Assembly (NCBI RefSeq): GCF_003626595.1
Contig: NZ_RBAK01000003.1
Span: forward strand, 310,001 to 374,000
Direction: 5' to 3'
Length of the DNA: 64,000 bases
Source: Micromonospora endolithica
Lineage (GTDB): Bacteria > Actinomycetota > Actinomycetes > Mycobacteriales > Micromonosporaceae
Each line of letters begins with the position of its first letter. The stretch's first letter is position 1. The notes below the pieces were generated by a model. That model made no database searches. It was given only the letters and a program-made list of their open reading frames with translations, and had not been told where the DNA came from. Both the position numbers and the translations under genes were made by a program. Below are positions 7,278 through 15,336 of the stretch, one piece after another.

Positions 7278-7787
7278 ATGGAGAGCCGACTCAAGGTCCT
7301 GGGTCACCCGGTGCATCCGATGCTGGTCATGTTCCCGGTCGGGCTGCTGGTCACCGCGGTCTTCTTCGACCTCGTCGACACCGTCGGCGGACCGGACTTC
7401 CTCGGCGAGGTCGCGTACTGGAACATCACCGTCGGCCTGGTCGTCGGCCTGCTGGCCGCGATCGCCGGCACGTTCGACCTGCTGGCCATCCCCGCCGGGA
7501 CCCGGGCGAAGCGGGTGGCGCTCACCCACGCCGCCGCCAACGTGGCGGTGATCCTGCTGTTCGCCGCGGTCTGGGTGGTCCGGCTCAACGCCGACTCGCG
7601 GGCCGCCGGCGGCGCGTTGATCGCCATCGAGGTGGTCGCGCTGGCCATCCTCGGCGTCAGTGCCTGGCTCGGCGGCGAACTGGTCGACCGGCTCGGCGTC
7701 GGCGTCGACCGGGAGGCCGGCCTGGACGCGCCGAGTTCGCTGCGGCCGGCGGCCACCACCACGCGGATCGGAGAGGCACAGCGATGA
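7278..7787 (+). CDS. DUF2231 membrane protein
   Basis: 169 residues from ATG 7278, with GGAGG ten nt upstream; the longer frame from 7206 begins inside the hairpin. Four hydrophobic segments follow the conserved LGHPVHPMLVMFP opening, which is the DUF2231 signature (histidines near the first helix could bind haem or metal). The C-terminal 45 residues are polar. Its stop overlaps the Hsp20 start (ATGA), so the two form an operon. The function is unknown; context suggests a stress role. Confidence 0.85.
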   Translation: MESRLKVLGHPVHPMLVMFPVGLLVTAVFFDLVDTVGGPDFLGEVAYWNITVGLVVGLLAAIAGTFDLLAIPAGTRAKRVALTHAAANVAVILLFAAVWVVRLNADSRAAGGALIAIEVVALAILGVSAWLGGELVDRLGVGVDREAGLDAPSSLRPAATTTRIGEAQR

Positions 7788-8335
7788 CCGAACAGGGCAG
7801 TGGCGGTTTCGGCCGGGGTTGGCGCGGCCGCCAGCAGGGCTGGGACCCGATGGGCGAGTTGCAGTCGCTGCGTTCCGAGCTGAGCCGACTGGTGGGTGGG
7901 CGGGCCGGCCCGCCGGACGTGGAGCTGAGCGAGACCGGGGACGGCTGGGAGGTCGTCGTCCGGCTGCCCGGCGTCGCGCCCGAGGAGGTGGCCGTCGAGC
8001 TGGACGACCGGGAACTCTGCGTCCGGGCCCGCTCCGAGGCGGAGGTCAACGCCGACCACGGCATCCCGGGCGGGTTCGAGACGCGGGGCTTCGAGTACCG
8101 CGTGGACCTGCCGTCCCGCGTCGACCCGGACGCCATCGACGCGGTCATGGACCACGGCCTGCTCCGGGTGCACCTGCCGCGCGCCTCCCGGCCCGCGCCG
8201 CGCACCATCACCGTCGGCCGCGCCGGGCCGCGCGACACCGGCTCCTCCGGTGGTACGCCGACCGTGCTCGACCCGGCCGCCGACCGGGAACTGCACCGTC
8301 CGGACACCGCGCTCGGCGACGTCGACCGGCCGTAG
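7784..8335 (+). CDS. Hsp20/alpha-crystallin small heat-shock protein
   Basis: 183 residues from ATG 7784, overlapping the DUF2231 stop by 4 nt. The alpha-crystallin domain (about residues 43-140) shows DVELSETGDGWEVVVRLPGV and GLLRVHLPRA, the A-x-x-x-G-x-L-x-V-like end motif in the form HGLLRVHLP. It is an ATP-independent holdase binding unfolding proteins in the cytoplasm. The C-terminal tail from about 145 is Pro/Asp-rich; the I-x-I assembly motif may be the RTITV segment. Confidence 0.9.
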   Translation: MTEQGSGGFGRGWRGRQQGWDPMGELQSLRSELSRLVGGRAGPPDVELSETGDGWEVVVRLPGVAPEEVAVELDDRELCVRARSEAEVNADHGIPGGFETRGFEYRVDLPSRVDPDAIDAVMDHGLLRVHLPRASRPAPRTITVGRAGPRDTGSSGGTPTVLDPAADRELHRPDTALGDVDRP

Positions 8336-8342
8336 GGGTCGC

Positions 8343-9467
8343 GTGGCCACCCCGAACCTGCTCGGCCCGACCGTCGAGCGCGTGCCCGACGTGCGGCGGA
8401 TCGCCGTGCTGCGCGCCAACGCGCTCGGCGACTTCATCTTCGTCCTGCCGACGTTGGACGCCCTGCGGTCGGCGTACCCGGAGGCGGAGATCGTGCTGCT
8501 CGGCGCGCCGTGGCACGCGAAGCTCTGGCGCGACCGGCCCGGCCCGGTGGACCGCGTCCTGGTGGTGCCGGCGGCGCCCGGGATCCGGCAACCGGATCCC
8601 GGCGAGCCGGAGTCGGCGCTGGAGGACTTCCTGGCCGCGGCCCGCGAGGAGCGCTTCGACCTGGCGTTGCAGGTGCACGGTGGGGGGCTCAACTCCAACC
8701 CGGTGGTCACCCGGCTCGGTGCCCGGGTCACCGCCGGGCTGCGCGCCGAGGACGCGCCGCCACTGGACCGCTGGATCCGGTACGTGTACTACCAGCACGA
8801 GGTGATCCGCTACCTGGAGGTGGCCGCCCTGGTGGGCGCCCCGGCCACCACGATCGTGCCGACGCTGGCGGTCACCGACGCCGACCGGGCCGAGGCGGCG
8901 CGAGTGCTCGGCCCGGCCGGGCGGCCCCGGGTGGCGCTGCACCCCGGTGCCTCCGACACCCGTCGGCGCTGGCCGGCGGACCGCTTCGGGACGGTGGCCC
9001 GGGAACTGCACGGCGACGGGTACGAGGTGCTGGTCACCGGCACGCCCGGCGAACGGGAGGTGGTGGACGAGGTGGTCGCGGCGGCCGGCGTGCCGGTACG
9101 CCCGCAGGTGGGCACCCTCAGCCTGGGCGGGCTGGTCGGCGCGTACGCGGGCTGTGAACTGGTGGTGTCCAACGACACCGGACCGCTGCACCTGGCCGCC
9201 GCCGTCGGCACCCCGACGGTCGGCATCTTCTGGGTCGGTAACCTGATCAACACGGCCAACCCGCTGCGCGGCCGGCACCGCCCGATCTGTTCCTGGACGG
9301 TGCGCTGCCCGGTCTGCGGCGTCGACTGCACCCCCGGGATCTACCCGCACCGCCCCGGCGACGGCGAGTGCCCGCACCGCGACTCGTTCGTCGCCGACGT
9401 GCCGGTCGTCGAGGTGCTGGAGTCCGCCCGCGAGCTGCTGGACAGCGAAGGAAGGGCCCCTTCCTAA
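8343..9467 (+). CDS. GT9 (ADP-heptose:LPS heptosyltransferase-like) glycosyltransferase
   Basis: 374 residues from GTG 8343, 7 nt after hsp20. The N-terminal Rossmann half starts RRIAVLRANALGDFIFVLPT. The C-terminal half carries HPGASDTRRRWP and NDTGPLHLAAAVGTPTVGIF, the GT9 nucleotide-sugar motifs. A cysteine-rich tail (CSWTVRCPVCGVDC, GECPH) is characteristic of a subgroup. Together with the HldE-like gene on the facing strand it points to ADP-heptose use in an actinomycete glycan. The last residues (EGRAPS) and the stop codon are supplied by the twin-palindrome repeat. Confidence 0.88.
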   Translation: MATPNLLGPTVERVPDVRRIAVLRANALGDFIFVLPTLDALRSAYPEAEIVLLGAPWHAKLWRDRPGPVDRVLVVPAAPGIRQPDPGEPESALEDFLAAAREERFDLALQVHGGGLNSNPVVTRLGARVTAGLRAEDAPPLDRWIRYVYYQHEVIRYLEVAALVGAPATTIVPTLAVTDADRAEAARVLGPAGRPRVALHPGASDTRRRWPADRFGTVARELHGDGYEVLVTGTPGEREVVDEVVAAAGVPVRPQVGTLSLGGLVGAYAGCELVVSNDTGPLHLAAAVGTPTVGIFWVGNLINTANPLRGRHRPICSWTVRCPVCGVDCTPGIYPHRPGDGECPHRDSFVADVPVVEVLESARELLDSEGRAPS

Positions 9468-9505
9468 CGCCTCATGCATAGGAAGGGCCCCCGCTTAACA
9501 CCTCA
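9448..9505. repeat. Twin-palindrome element, copy A
   Basis: First palindrome GGAAGGGCCCCTTCC at 9450-9464 followed by TAACGCCT, a TCATGCATA-type spacer, and a second degenerate unit at 9481-9500. It sits exactly between two convergent genes and contains the stop codon of the GT9 gene (9465-9467) and the beginning of the GT2 stop. Confidence 0.85.
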
Positions 9506-10381
9506 CGCCGGTTGCGGGGTGTCCTCGTCGGCGAGCACCACCTCCCACGCCTCCACGTCCCGGTCGGTGACCGTGGTCGGGGATTCCAGGTGGTAGGCCC
9601 CGCTGGGCAGGACACCGGCGCCGCCGTGGCGCGCCAACACGGCGAGCTGGGCGGCGACGTCCTCGCCTTGGTGCTTCTCCTGCACCCGCCGCCAGAAGTC
9701 GAACCCGCCCGAGTCGACCAGCTTCGCCCGGTCGTACAACACGCAGCCGCCGATCCAGGACACCTTGTACGCCCGCCACGATCCCGCCGGCAGGTCCACC
9801 GTCCGGGTCACGTGCAGCAGGTTCGCCGCGGAGTGGATGGACGCCCGCTGCCACTGCGGGGTACCGGGGCGGATCCGCTCCGGCGTCGGCGGACCGTCCC
9901 ACTCCTCGTAGTGCCGGTGCGTCTCCGGCCGTACGTCGTCGACATAGGACAACCCGTGCACCGCGTTGCCGACGAAACCGCAGCCCAGCTCCTCGATCGC
10001 GGTGACCAGCCGGTGCAGCGCGTCCGGCTCCAACCAGATGTCGTCGTCGAGGCAGAGGACGTACCGGGCGGCGGAGGCGGCCAGCAGCGCCGCCCGGTGC
10101 TCGGCCAGCCCGCGCCGGGGCAGCCGGCGGGTCAGCAGCACCGGGTGGCCACGATGGCGCAGCGCCCGGACCATGGTCGCCGCCGCCGGATGCCGGTACG
10201 CGGCCTCGCCGTCGGACTGGTCGCTGACCACCACCCCGAAACCGGGTACGTCCTGTTGGGCGGCCAGCCCGGACAGGGTGACCGCGAGTTCGGCGGGACG
10301 GTTGCGGGTCGGGATCAGCACATCCAGGTGCCGCGCGGCGCGGAATCCGTCGGGTGTGCCCGGGTCGAGCGGCCGGTTCAC
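9503..10381 (-). CDS. GT2-type glycosyltransferase
   Basis: 292 residues from GTG 10381, overlapping the upstream hldE stop (GTGA). The N-terminus RHLDVLIPTRNRPAELAVTL and the DxD-type motif LCLDDDIWLEP mark a GT-A fold, family 2. HYEEWDGPP and WIGGCVLYDRAKL belong to the acceptor half, and GEDVA may be the catalytic-base region. It should add a sugar from a nucleotide donor at the cytoplasmic membrane face. Coupling to hldE suggests it works on the same glycan; the acceptor is unknown. Confidence 0.85.
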   Translation of the reverse strand: MNRPLDPGTPDGFRAARHLDVLIPTRNRPAELAVTLSGLAAQQDVPGFGVVVSDQSDGEAAYRHPAAATMVRALRHRGHPVLLTRRLPRRGLAEHRAALLAASAARYVLCLDDDIWLEPDALHRLVTAIEELGCGFVGNAVHGLSYVDDVRPETHRHYEEWDGPPTPERIRPGTPQWQRASIHSAANLLHVTRTVDLPAGSWRAYKVSWIGGCVLYDRAKLVDSGGFDFWRRVQEKHQGEDVAAQLAVLARHGGAGVLPSGAYHLESPTTVTDRDVEAWEVVLADEDTPQPA

Positions 10382-12141
10382 GCCTGACCCGCCACCGGAG
10401 AGGAGACGTCCTGCCCGTGCGACCTGATCCGGTCGATGATCGCCGAGGTGGACCGGTCCGGCACGTACCCGAGGGTGCGGACCTGCCCGCCCAGCCGCCG
10501 CACCAGGGGCGCCTCCGGCACCATCTCCGGCGGGTAGTCGCCGCCCTTGACGTACACGTCGGGGCGTACCACCTCGATCAGCCGGGCCGGGGAGTCCTCC
10601 TCGAAGATCACCACGTGGTCCACGCAGGCCAGCGCGGCCAGCAGGGTGACCCGGTCCTCCACCGGGTTCACCGGCCGGTCCGCGCCCTTGAGCCGGCGTA
10701 CGCTGCCGTCGGAGTTGACCGCCACCACCAGCAGGTCGCCGAGCGCCCGCGCCTGCGCCAGGTAGCGGACGTGGCCCGGGTGCAGCACGTCGAAGCAGCC
10801 GTTGGTGAACACCACCGACCGGCCGGCGCGGCGGTGCTCGTCCACTATGGTCGCCAGCTCCTCCGCACCCACCGGGGTCGACCGGTCGGCGGTCCCGCGC
10901 GGAGCGTCCAACGCGGCCAGCAGATCCTCCCGCCGGCACACGCAGGTGCCGGTGTCCGAGACGGTTATCGTGGCGGCGAGCTGAGCCAGTTGCGCGGCGG
11001 TCGGCAGCGGCGCGTCGGCGGCCAGCGCCAGCGTCATCGCCGCCAGGTAGGCGTCGCCCGCGCCCACCGCGTGGCTCGCCGGCACCGGGGTGCTGTGGCT
11101 GCGCCGGCGTTCGCCGTCCGGCCCGCCGACCACCGCGCCGTCGGTGTCCAGGGTGACCGCGACGACCTCGGCGCCGGTGTGCTCCCGCAGCTCGGCGAGG
11201 CGGGACTCGGCGAGCGTCGCCCGGTCCACCTCGTCGCCCGCGCCGGCATTGACGGTCACCCCGGTCCCGGTGACGCTGAGGCCGTCGCCGGTCATCGCGA
11301 CGCGGCCCTCGCCGGGCGTCGGTTCACCGGTGGGTCCGAGCCGGGCCGCACCCTCGCCGGGGGCGACGCCGACGGTCAGCTCGGACGGCCCGTCGGAAAC
11401 CTCGCCGTCGGGGTGATCCAGGTGCAGGTCGGTGCCGACCGGCCGGGTGGAACCGGCGGCGGCGCGGGCCAACAGCCGGCTCGCCTCGGCGAAGCTCGGC
11501 GTCACCACGGTGGGAGCCAACCCCCGCCAGTCGGCCAGGTCGTGCGCGTCGAGCGCCACCGTGGCGTAACGGTCGCGGTTGGCCACCAGCCACCCGCGTA
11601 CGCCGGTCGGCAGCCCGCCCAGCGCGTAGTCGCAGACGACCAGGGTGGGTGCCTCGCCACCGGCGGCGCGCAACTCCTCGGTGGCGCGGTCCAGCGCGGT
11701 CAGCAGCCGCGTCACGCCCTCCTCGTCGAGCAGGTCGTCCGGGTCGCCGGAGTCCTCCCGCAGCAGGATCTGGTTGCCGGCGAGCATCCGGCGTTTCACG
11801 GCGGTCGGCCGGCCGTGCAGGCTGACCGTGCGGTCCCAGACACCGGCCCGGTCCAGGCAGTCGTGCAGTTCGTCCCCGGCGGCGTCCGCGCCCACCGGCG
11901 CGACCAGGGCGGCCCGGCCGCCGAGCGCGGCCACGTTCACCGCGGTGTTCGCCGCCCCGCCGGCCGCGGAGATGCGGCGGCGCAGGGTGAGGACGGGTGC
12001 GGGCGCCTCCCGGCAGAGCCGGTCGGACTCGGCGAAGCGCCACTCGTCGAGCATGGCGTCACCGAGGATCAGTACGGGTCGGCCCCGCCAGCTCTCCACC
12101 ACACTGGCGAGCCGGCGCTTCTCCGCTGCTGCTCCTGCCAT
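10378..12141 (-). CDS. hldE: Bifunctional heptose-7-phosphate kinase / heptose-1-phosphate nucleotidyltransferase (HldE/RfaE type)
   Basis: 587 residues from ATG 12141. Residues about 1-415 are a PfkB/ribokinase-fold kinase (LILGDAMLDEW, AGGAANTAVNVAALGG, and the catalytic VGAGDAYLAAM near 360). Residues about 435-587 are a cytidylyltransferase-like domain with VFTNGCFDVLHPGHVRYL and VYVKGGDYPPE. In Gram-negatives the fused enzyme makes ADP-heptose for LPS. Here the kinase carries an extra Gly/Pro/Asp/Ser-rich segment of roughly 60-80 residues near 225-300, absent from the enteric protein as I remember it. It is co-transcribed with the GT2 gene and faces the GT9 gene. Confidence 0.88.
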   Translation of the reverse strand: MAGAAAEKRRLASVVESWRGRPVLILGDAMLDEWRFAESDRLCREAPAPVLTLRRRISAAGGAANTAVNVAALGGRAALVAPVGADAAGDELHDCLDRAGVWDRTVSLHGRPTAVKRRMLAGNQILLREDSGDPDDLLDEEGVTRLLTALDRATEELRAAGGEAPTLVVCDYALGGLPTGVRGWLVANRDRYATVALDAHDLADWRGLAPTVVTPSFAEASRLLARAAAGSTRPVGTDLHLDHPDGEVSDGPSELTVGVAPGEGAARLGPTGEPTPGEGRVAMTGDGLSVTGTGVTVNAGAGDEVDRATLAESRLAELREHTGAEVVAVTLDTDGAVVGGPDGERRRSHSTPVPASHAVGAGDAYLAAMTLALAADAPLPTAAQLAQLAATITVSDTGTCVCRREDLLAALDAPRGTADRSTPVGAEELATIVDEHRRAGRSVVFTNGCFDVLHPGHVRYLAQARALGDLLVVAVNSDGSVRRLKGADRPVNPVEDRVTLLAALACVDHVVIFEEDSPARLIEVVRPDVYVKGGDYPPEMVPEAPLVRRLGGQVRTLGYVPDRSTSAIIDRIRSHGQDVSSPVAGQA

Positions 12142-12255
12142 GCCCTGCGGCGTCCCCCGGGCCCGGGGGATCAAACCTGCCGTGATCGTCGCCGCGTTTC
12201 GGACACCGGGTGCCGGGAAGGATCGGAAGGTACCCCGGAGAGGAGAAGTACCGAC

Positions 12256-12807
12256 ATGGCAACGACGACACTTCAGGGCAAGCGGATCGCCTTCCTGGCC
12301 GCCGACGGCGTCGAGGAGGTCGAGTACGTCCAGCCCCGCGAGGCGGTGGAGAACGCGGGCGCCACGGCGGAGCTGGTCTCGCTCGCGCCGGGTCAGATCC
12401 AGGGCTTCGACCATCTCGACCACGGCAAGACGTACGACGTGGACGTCACCGTGACCGAGGCGGACGTCGAACGGTACGACGCCCTGGTGCTGCCCGGCGG
12501 GGTGGCGAACCCGGACTTCCTGCGCTCCGACGCGGACGCGGTCCGGTTCGTGCGGGCGTTCTTCGACGCGGGCAAGCCGGTCGGGGTGATCTGCCACGGC
12601 CCGTGGACGCTGATCGAGGCGGGCGTGGTCCAGGGCCGGCGGATGACCAGCTGGCCCAGTCTGCGAACCGACCTGACCAACGCCGGCGCCCAGTGGATCG
12701 ACGAGGAGGTGGTCACCGACGGCGGTCTGGTCAGCAGCCGCAATCCCGACGACCTGCCCGCCTTCTGTGCCGCGATCGTCGAGGAGTTCGCCCGGCCCCG
12801 CTCCTGA
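12256..12807 (+). CDS. Type 1 glutamine amidotransferase-like protein, DJ-1/PfpI family
   Basis: 183 residues from ATG 12256 with GGAG upstream. It shows KRIAFLAADGVEEVEYVQPR at the start, the nucleophile elbow GVICHGPW with the reactive cysteine, and the glutamate near the N-terminus (GVEEVE). The PfpI/YhbO group acts as a general stress protein, with protease or deglycase activity proposed. It stands alone with its own terminator, divergent from hldE. Confidence 0.88.
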   Translation: MATTTLQGKRIAFLAADGVEEVEYVQPREAVENAGATAELVSLAPGQIQGFDHLDHGKTYDVDVTVTEADVERYDALVLPGGVANPDFLRSDADAVRFVRAFFDAGKPVGVICHGPWTLIEAGVVQGRRMTSWPSLRTDLTNAGAQWIDEEVVTDGGLVSSRNPDDLPAFCAAIVEEFARPRS

Positions 12808-12824
12808 CCCGTCCCGCGTCCCGA

Positions 12825-12865
12825 CCCCGCCCGGCCTCGTCGATCACGAGGTCTGGCGGGGTTTT
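12825..12865 (+). terminator. Rho-independent terminator after the PfpI-family gene
   Basis: CCCCGCC (12825-12831) pairs with GGCGGGG (12855-12861), with an inner CCTCGT/ACGAGG stem, followed by TTTT at 12862-12865. Confidence 0.8.
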
Positions 12866-12910
12866 CGCGATGTGCGGGCATGTTCGCGGTCGGGAGGGAA
12901 AGAATGCGGG

Positions 12911-14575
12911 ATGACCACCGAAGCCCCGGTACTGAACCGGCGTCAGATCCGGTTGCTCATGATCGGACTGATGACCGGCATGCTGCTGGCCGCGCTCGAC
13001 CAGACGATCGTGGGTACCGCCCTGCCGACCATCGTCGGCGAGCTGGGCGGCATCAACCACTACTCCTGGGTGGTGACCGCGTACCTTCTCGCGTCCACCG
13101 CCTCGACCCCGCTGTACGGGAAGATGGCCGACCTGTACGGGCGTCGTCCGGTGTTCCTCTTCTCGATCGGCACCTTCCTGCTCGGCTCGCTGCTTGCCGG
13201 TCTGTCCCAGGACATGACCCAGCTGATCGTCACCCGGGGCATCCAGGGGCTGGGCGCCGGCGGTCTGATGACCCTGGCGTTCGTGATCATCTCGGACGTG
13301 GTGTCGCCCCGGGAGCGAGGTCGTTACCAGGGGCTCTTCGGCGCCGTGTTCGGCGTCTCCTCGGTGGCCGGCCCGCTGGTCGGTGGGTACTTCGCGGAGA
13401 CCGACTGGCGGTGGATCTTCTACATCAACGTGCCGCTGGCGATCCTCGCCATCGTGGTGTGCTCCCGGGTGATGCGGCTGATCCCGTTCACCCGCCGCGA
13501 CCACTCGGTCGACTGGCTCGGTGCCGGGCTTCTGGTGGCCGGGGTGAGCAGCCTGCTGCTGGCGCTGAGCTGGGGCGGCAACGAGTACGCCTGGGGCTCC
13601 GGCGTGATCATCGGGCTCTTCGTGGCCGGTGCGGTGCTCGGGGTGCTGTTCGTCCTCCAGGAGGCCCGGGTGGCCGAGCCGATCCTTCCGCTGCGGCTGT
13701 TCCGCAGTCCCACGTTCGCGCTGGCCAACTCGGCCGGCTTCGTGCTCGGTCTGGTGATGTTCGGGTCGATCATCTTCATCCCGCTCTACCTTCAGATCGT
13801 CAAGGGCGCCTCACCGACCCGCAGTGGTCTGCTGATGCTGCCGATGATGGCCGGCATCATCGTCACCTCGGTGCTGACCGGGCGGGCGATGAGCCGGATC
13901 GGCCGGTACAAGTGGTTCCCGGTGGCTGGGGCGGCGGTGCTCGTGGTCGGGATGCTGCTCTTCACCCGGCTGGAGGTGGACAGCTCGCTCTGGGCGGCGT
14001 TCGGCTTCATGGTGGTGATCGGTGTCGGGCTGGGCCTGTGCATGCAGTCGCTGATCCTCGCGGTGCAGAACGCGGTGTCGATGCGCGACCTGGGCGCCGG
14101 CACCTCCTCGGCGACGTTCTTCCGGTCGCTGGGCGGTTCCTTCGGGGTGGCGATCCTCGGCGCCGTGCTCACCTCCCGGCTGAACGGTGAACTGGCCGAC
14201 CGGCTGCCCGGAGCGGTCGCCCAGTTGCCGCCGGAGCAGCGGGCGGCGGTCGGGGGCGGTGGCGCGGACGTCTCGATCAACGATCCGGCCACCATCCTGG
14301 CGCTGCCCGCCCCGGTCCGCGCCGCCGTGCAGTTCTCCTTCGTCGAGTCCCTGCACCTGGTGTTCCTGACCACCGGACTGATCGCGATCCTGGCCGTCCT
14401 GGTCACGCTCGCCCTGCCCAACGAGAAGCTGCGCGGCGCCGGTCCGGAGGGCGCCACCGGCGGCACCGACGGCCTGGGCGGCGAGGCTCCGGCGGCGGGC
14501 GGCAAGCCGCTGGCCAAGGAGTCGAAGGCGGAGGCGGCCGCGGACATGGAGTCGAAGAGCCAGACACTGCTCTGA
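12911..14575 (+). CDS. MFS transporter, DHA2 (EmrB/QacA) type
   Basis: 554 residues from ATG 12911, with GGGAGG about 19 nt and GCGGG directly upstream. Fourteen hydrophobic segments are expected. The DHA2 motifs are clear: LDQTIVGTALPTIVGELGG (motif D1), GKMADLYGRRPVFLF (motif A), and GPLVGGYFAE (motif C). The product should be a proton-driven exporter of drugs or metabolites. The C-terminal 50 residues are polar and low complexity. No regulator gene is adjacent. Confidence 0.92.
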   Translation: MTTEAPVLNRRQIRLLMIGLMTGMLLAALDQTIVGTALPTIVGELGGINHYSWVVTAYLLASTASTPLYGKMADLYGRRPVFLFSIGTFLLGSLLAGLSQDMTQLIVTRGIQGLGAGGLMTLAFVIISDVVSPRERGRYQGLFGAVFGVSSVAGPLVGGYFAETDWRWIFYINVPLAILAIVVCSRVMRLIPFTRRDHSVDWLGAGLLVAGVSSLLLALSWGGNEYAWGSGVIIGLFVAGAVLGVLFVLQEARVAEPILPLRLFRSPTFALANSAGFVLGLVMFGSIIFIPLYLQIVKGASPTRSGLLMLPMMAGIIVTSVLTGRAMSRIGRYKWFPVAGAAVLVVGMLLFTRLEVDSSLWAAFGFMVVIGVGLGLCMQSLILAVQNAVSMRDLGAGTSSATFFRSLGGSFGVAILGAVLTSRLNGELADRLPGAVAQLPPEQRAAVGGGGADVSINDPATILALPAPVRAAVQFSFVESLHLVFLTTGLIAILAVLVTLALPNEKLRGAGPEGATGGTDGLGGEAPAAGGKPLAKESKAEAAADMESKSQTLL

Positions 14576-14642
14576 CCGGCACCCGGCGGAGCCCGGCGCC
14601 ACTGCCCGGGTGTGGGCGGCCCGCCGGCACACCCGCCCCGCA

Positions 14643-14719
14643 CACCCTTTGCTCTGCTTCAACGGACGCACCCCTTTCGTGCCGGGACCGGTGCGTGGGT
14701 TGAAGCAGAGCAAAGGGTG
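14643..14719. terminator. Very long perfect hairpin between convergent genes
   Basis: CACCCTTTGCTCTGCTTCAA (14643-14662) is perfectly repeated in inverse at 14700-14719. Inside it, ACGCACC (14666-14672) pairs with GGTGCGT (14690-14696), leaving a 17-nt loop. Flanking GC-rich arms may lengthen it further. It lies between the MFS stop and the NUDIX stop and is probably a bidirectional terminator, though it is much longer than needed. Confidence 0.75.
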
Positions 14720-14761
14720 CCGCAGGTGTGGGTGGCCGGGGCGGGGCGGGGCGGGCGGGTG

Positions 14762-15253
14762 CTACTTGAGGAGCAGGCGATTGGTCTGCTCGAAGACGTC
14801 GAGGTCGGCGAGGGTCTCCGGGACGCTGGCCGACAGCGGGCCGGGGAGCTGGTGGCGGGGGAAGAAGCCGGCGTCGATCGTCTCGTCGGTGACCCGGAGC
14901 AGTTCGCCGTCCCACTCCTCGACCTGGAACGCCGTGGTGAAGATCTGGTAGGTGTGGCCGTACATGTTGGTGCTGGTGCGGTCCGGCCCGGTGTAGAGGG
15001 CGAAGGCGCTGACCCGCAGGGCGCGCAGCCCGGTCTCCTCGCGGACCTCACGGACCGCGCAGTCCGCGATCGACTCGCCCAGCTCCATCGCGCCGGCCGG
15101 CAGCGCCCACTGGCCGTTGTCCGAGCGGCGGATCAGCAGGACACGTCCGGCGGTGTTCCGCACCACGGCCCGGGCGCCGACGAACATCAGCGTCCGGTCA
15201 CCGGCCAGGGCGCGCAGCTGCCCGACGTACGACTCCGCCCAGGAGATACTCAC
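14762..15253 (-). CDS. NUDIX hydrolase
   Basis: 163 residues from GTG 15253. The Nudix box is intact (GAMELGESIADCAVREVREE followed by TGL), preceded by WALPAG. It should hydrolyse a nucleoside diphosphate linked to another group with Mg2+ or Mn2+. The substrate is not evident. A TAAATT hexamer lies 6 nt before the GTG and there is no Shine-Dalgarno. It is divergent from the acyl-CoA synthetase gene, 83 nt away. Confidence 0.92.
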   Translation of the reverse strand: MSISWAESYVGQLRALAGDRTLMFVGARAVVRNTAGRVLLIRRSDNGQWALPAGAMELGESIADCAVREVREETGLRALRVSAFALYTGPDRTSTNMYGHTYQIFTTAFQVEEWDGELLRVTDETIDAGFFPRHQLPGPLSASVPETLADLDVFEQTNRLLLK

Positions 15254-15259
15254 CCGGAC

Positions 15260-15265
15260 AATTTA
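15260..15265 (-). promoter_or_regulatory. Candidate -10 hexamer for the NUDIX gene
   Basis: TAAATT on the minus strand, 6 nt before GTG 15253, in a locally AT-rich spot. Confidence 0.5.
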
Positions 15266-15323
15266 CGAGGACCGCGCCCCGACGTTCGGGATTCCGGGGT
15301 TCCCAACGTGTGACCGGCGACAC

Positions 15324-15329
15324 TAGCTT
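15324..15329 (+). promoter_or_regulatory. Candidate -10 hexamer for the acyl-CoA synthetase gene
   Basis: TAGCTT, 7 nt before ATG 15337; supports this ATG over the in-frame GTG at 15310. Confidence 0.45.
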
Positions 15330-15336
15330 GTTACCC

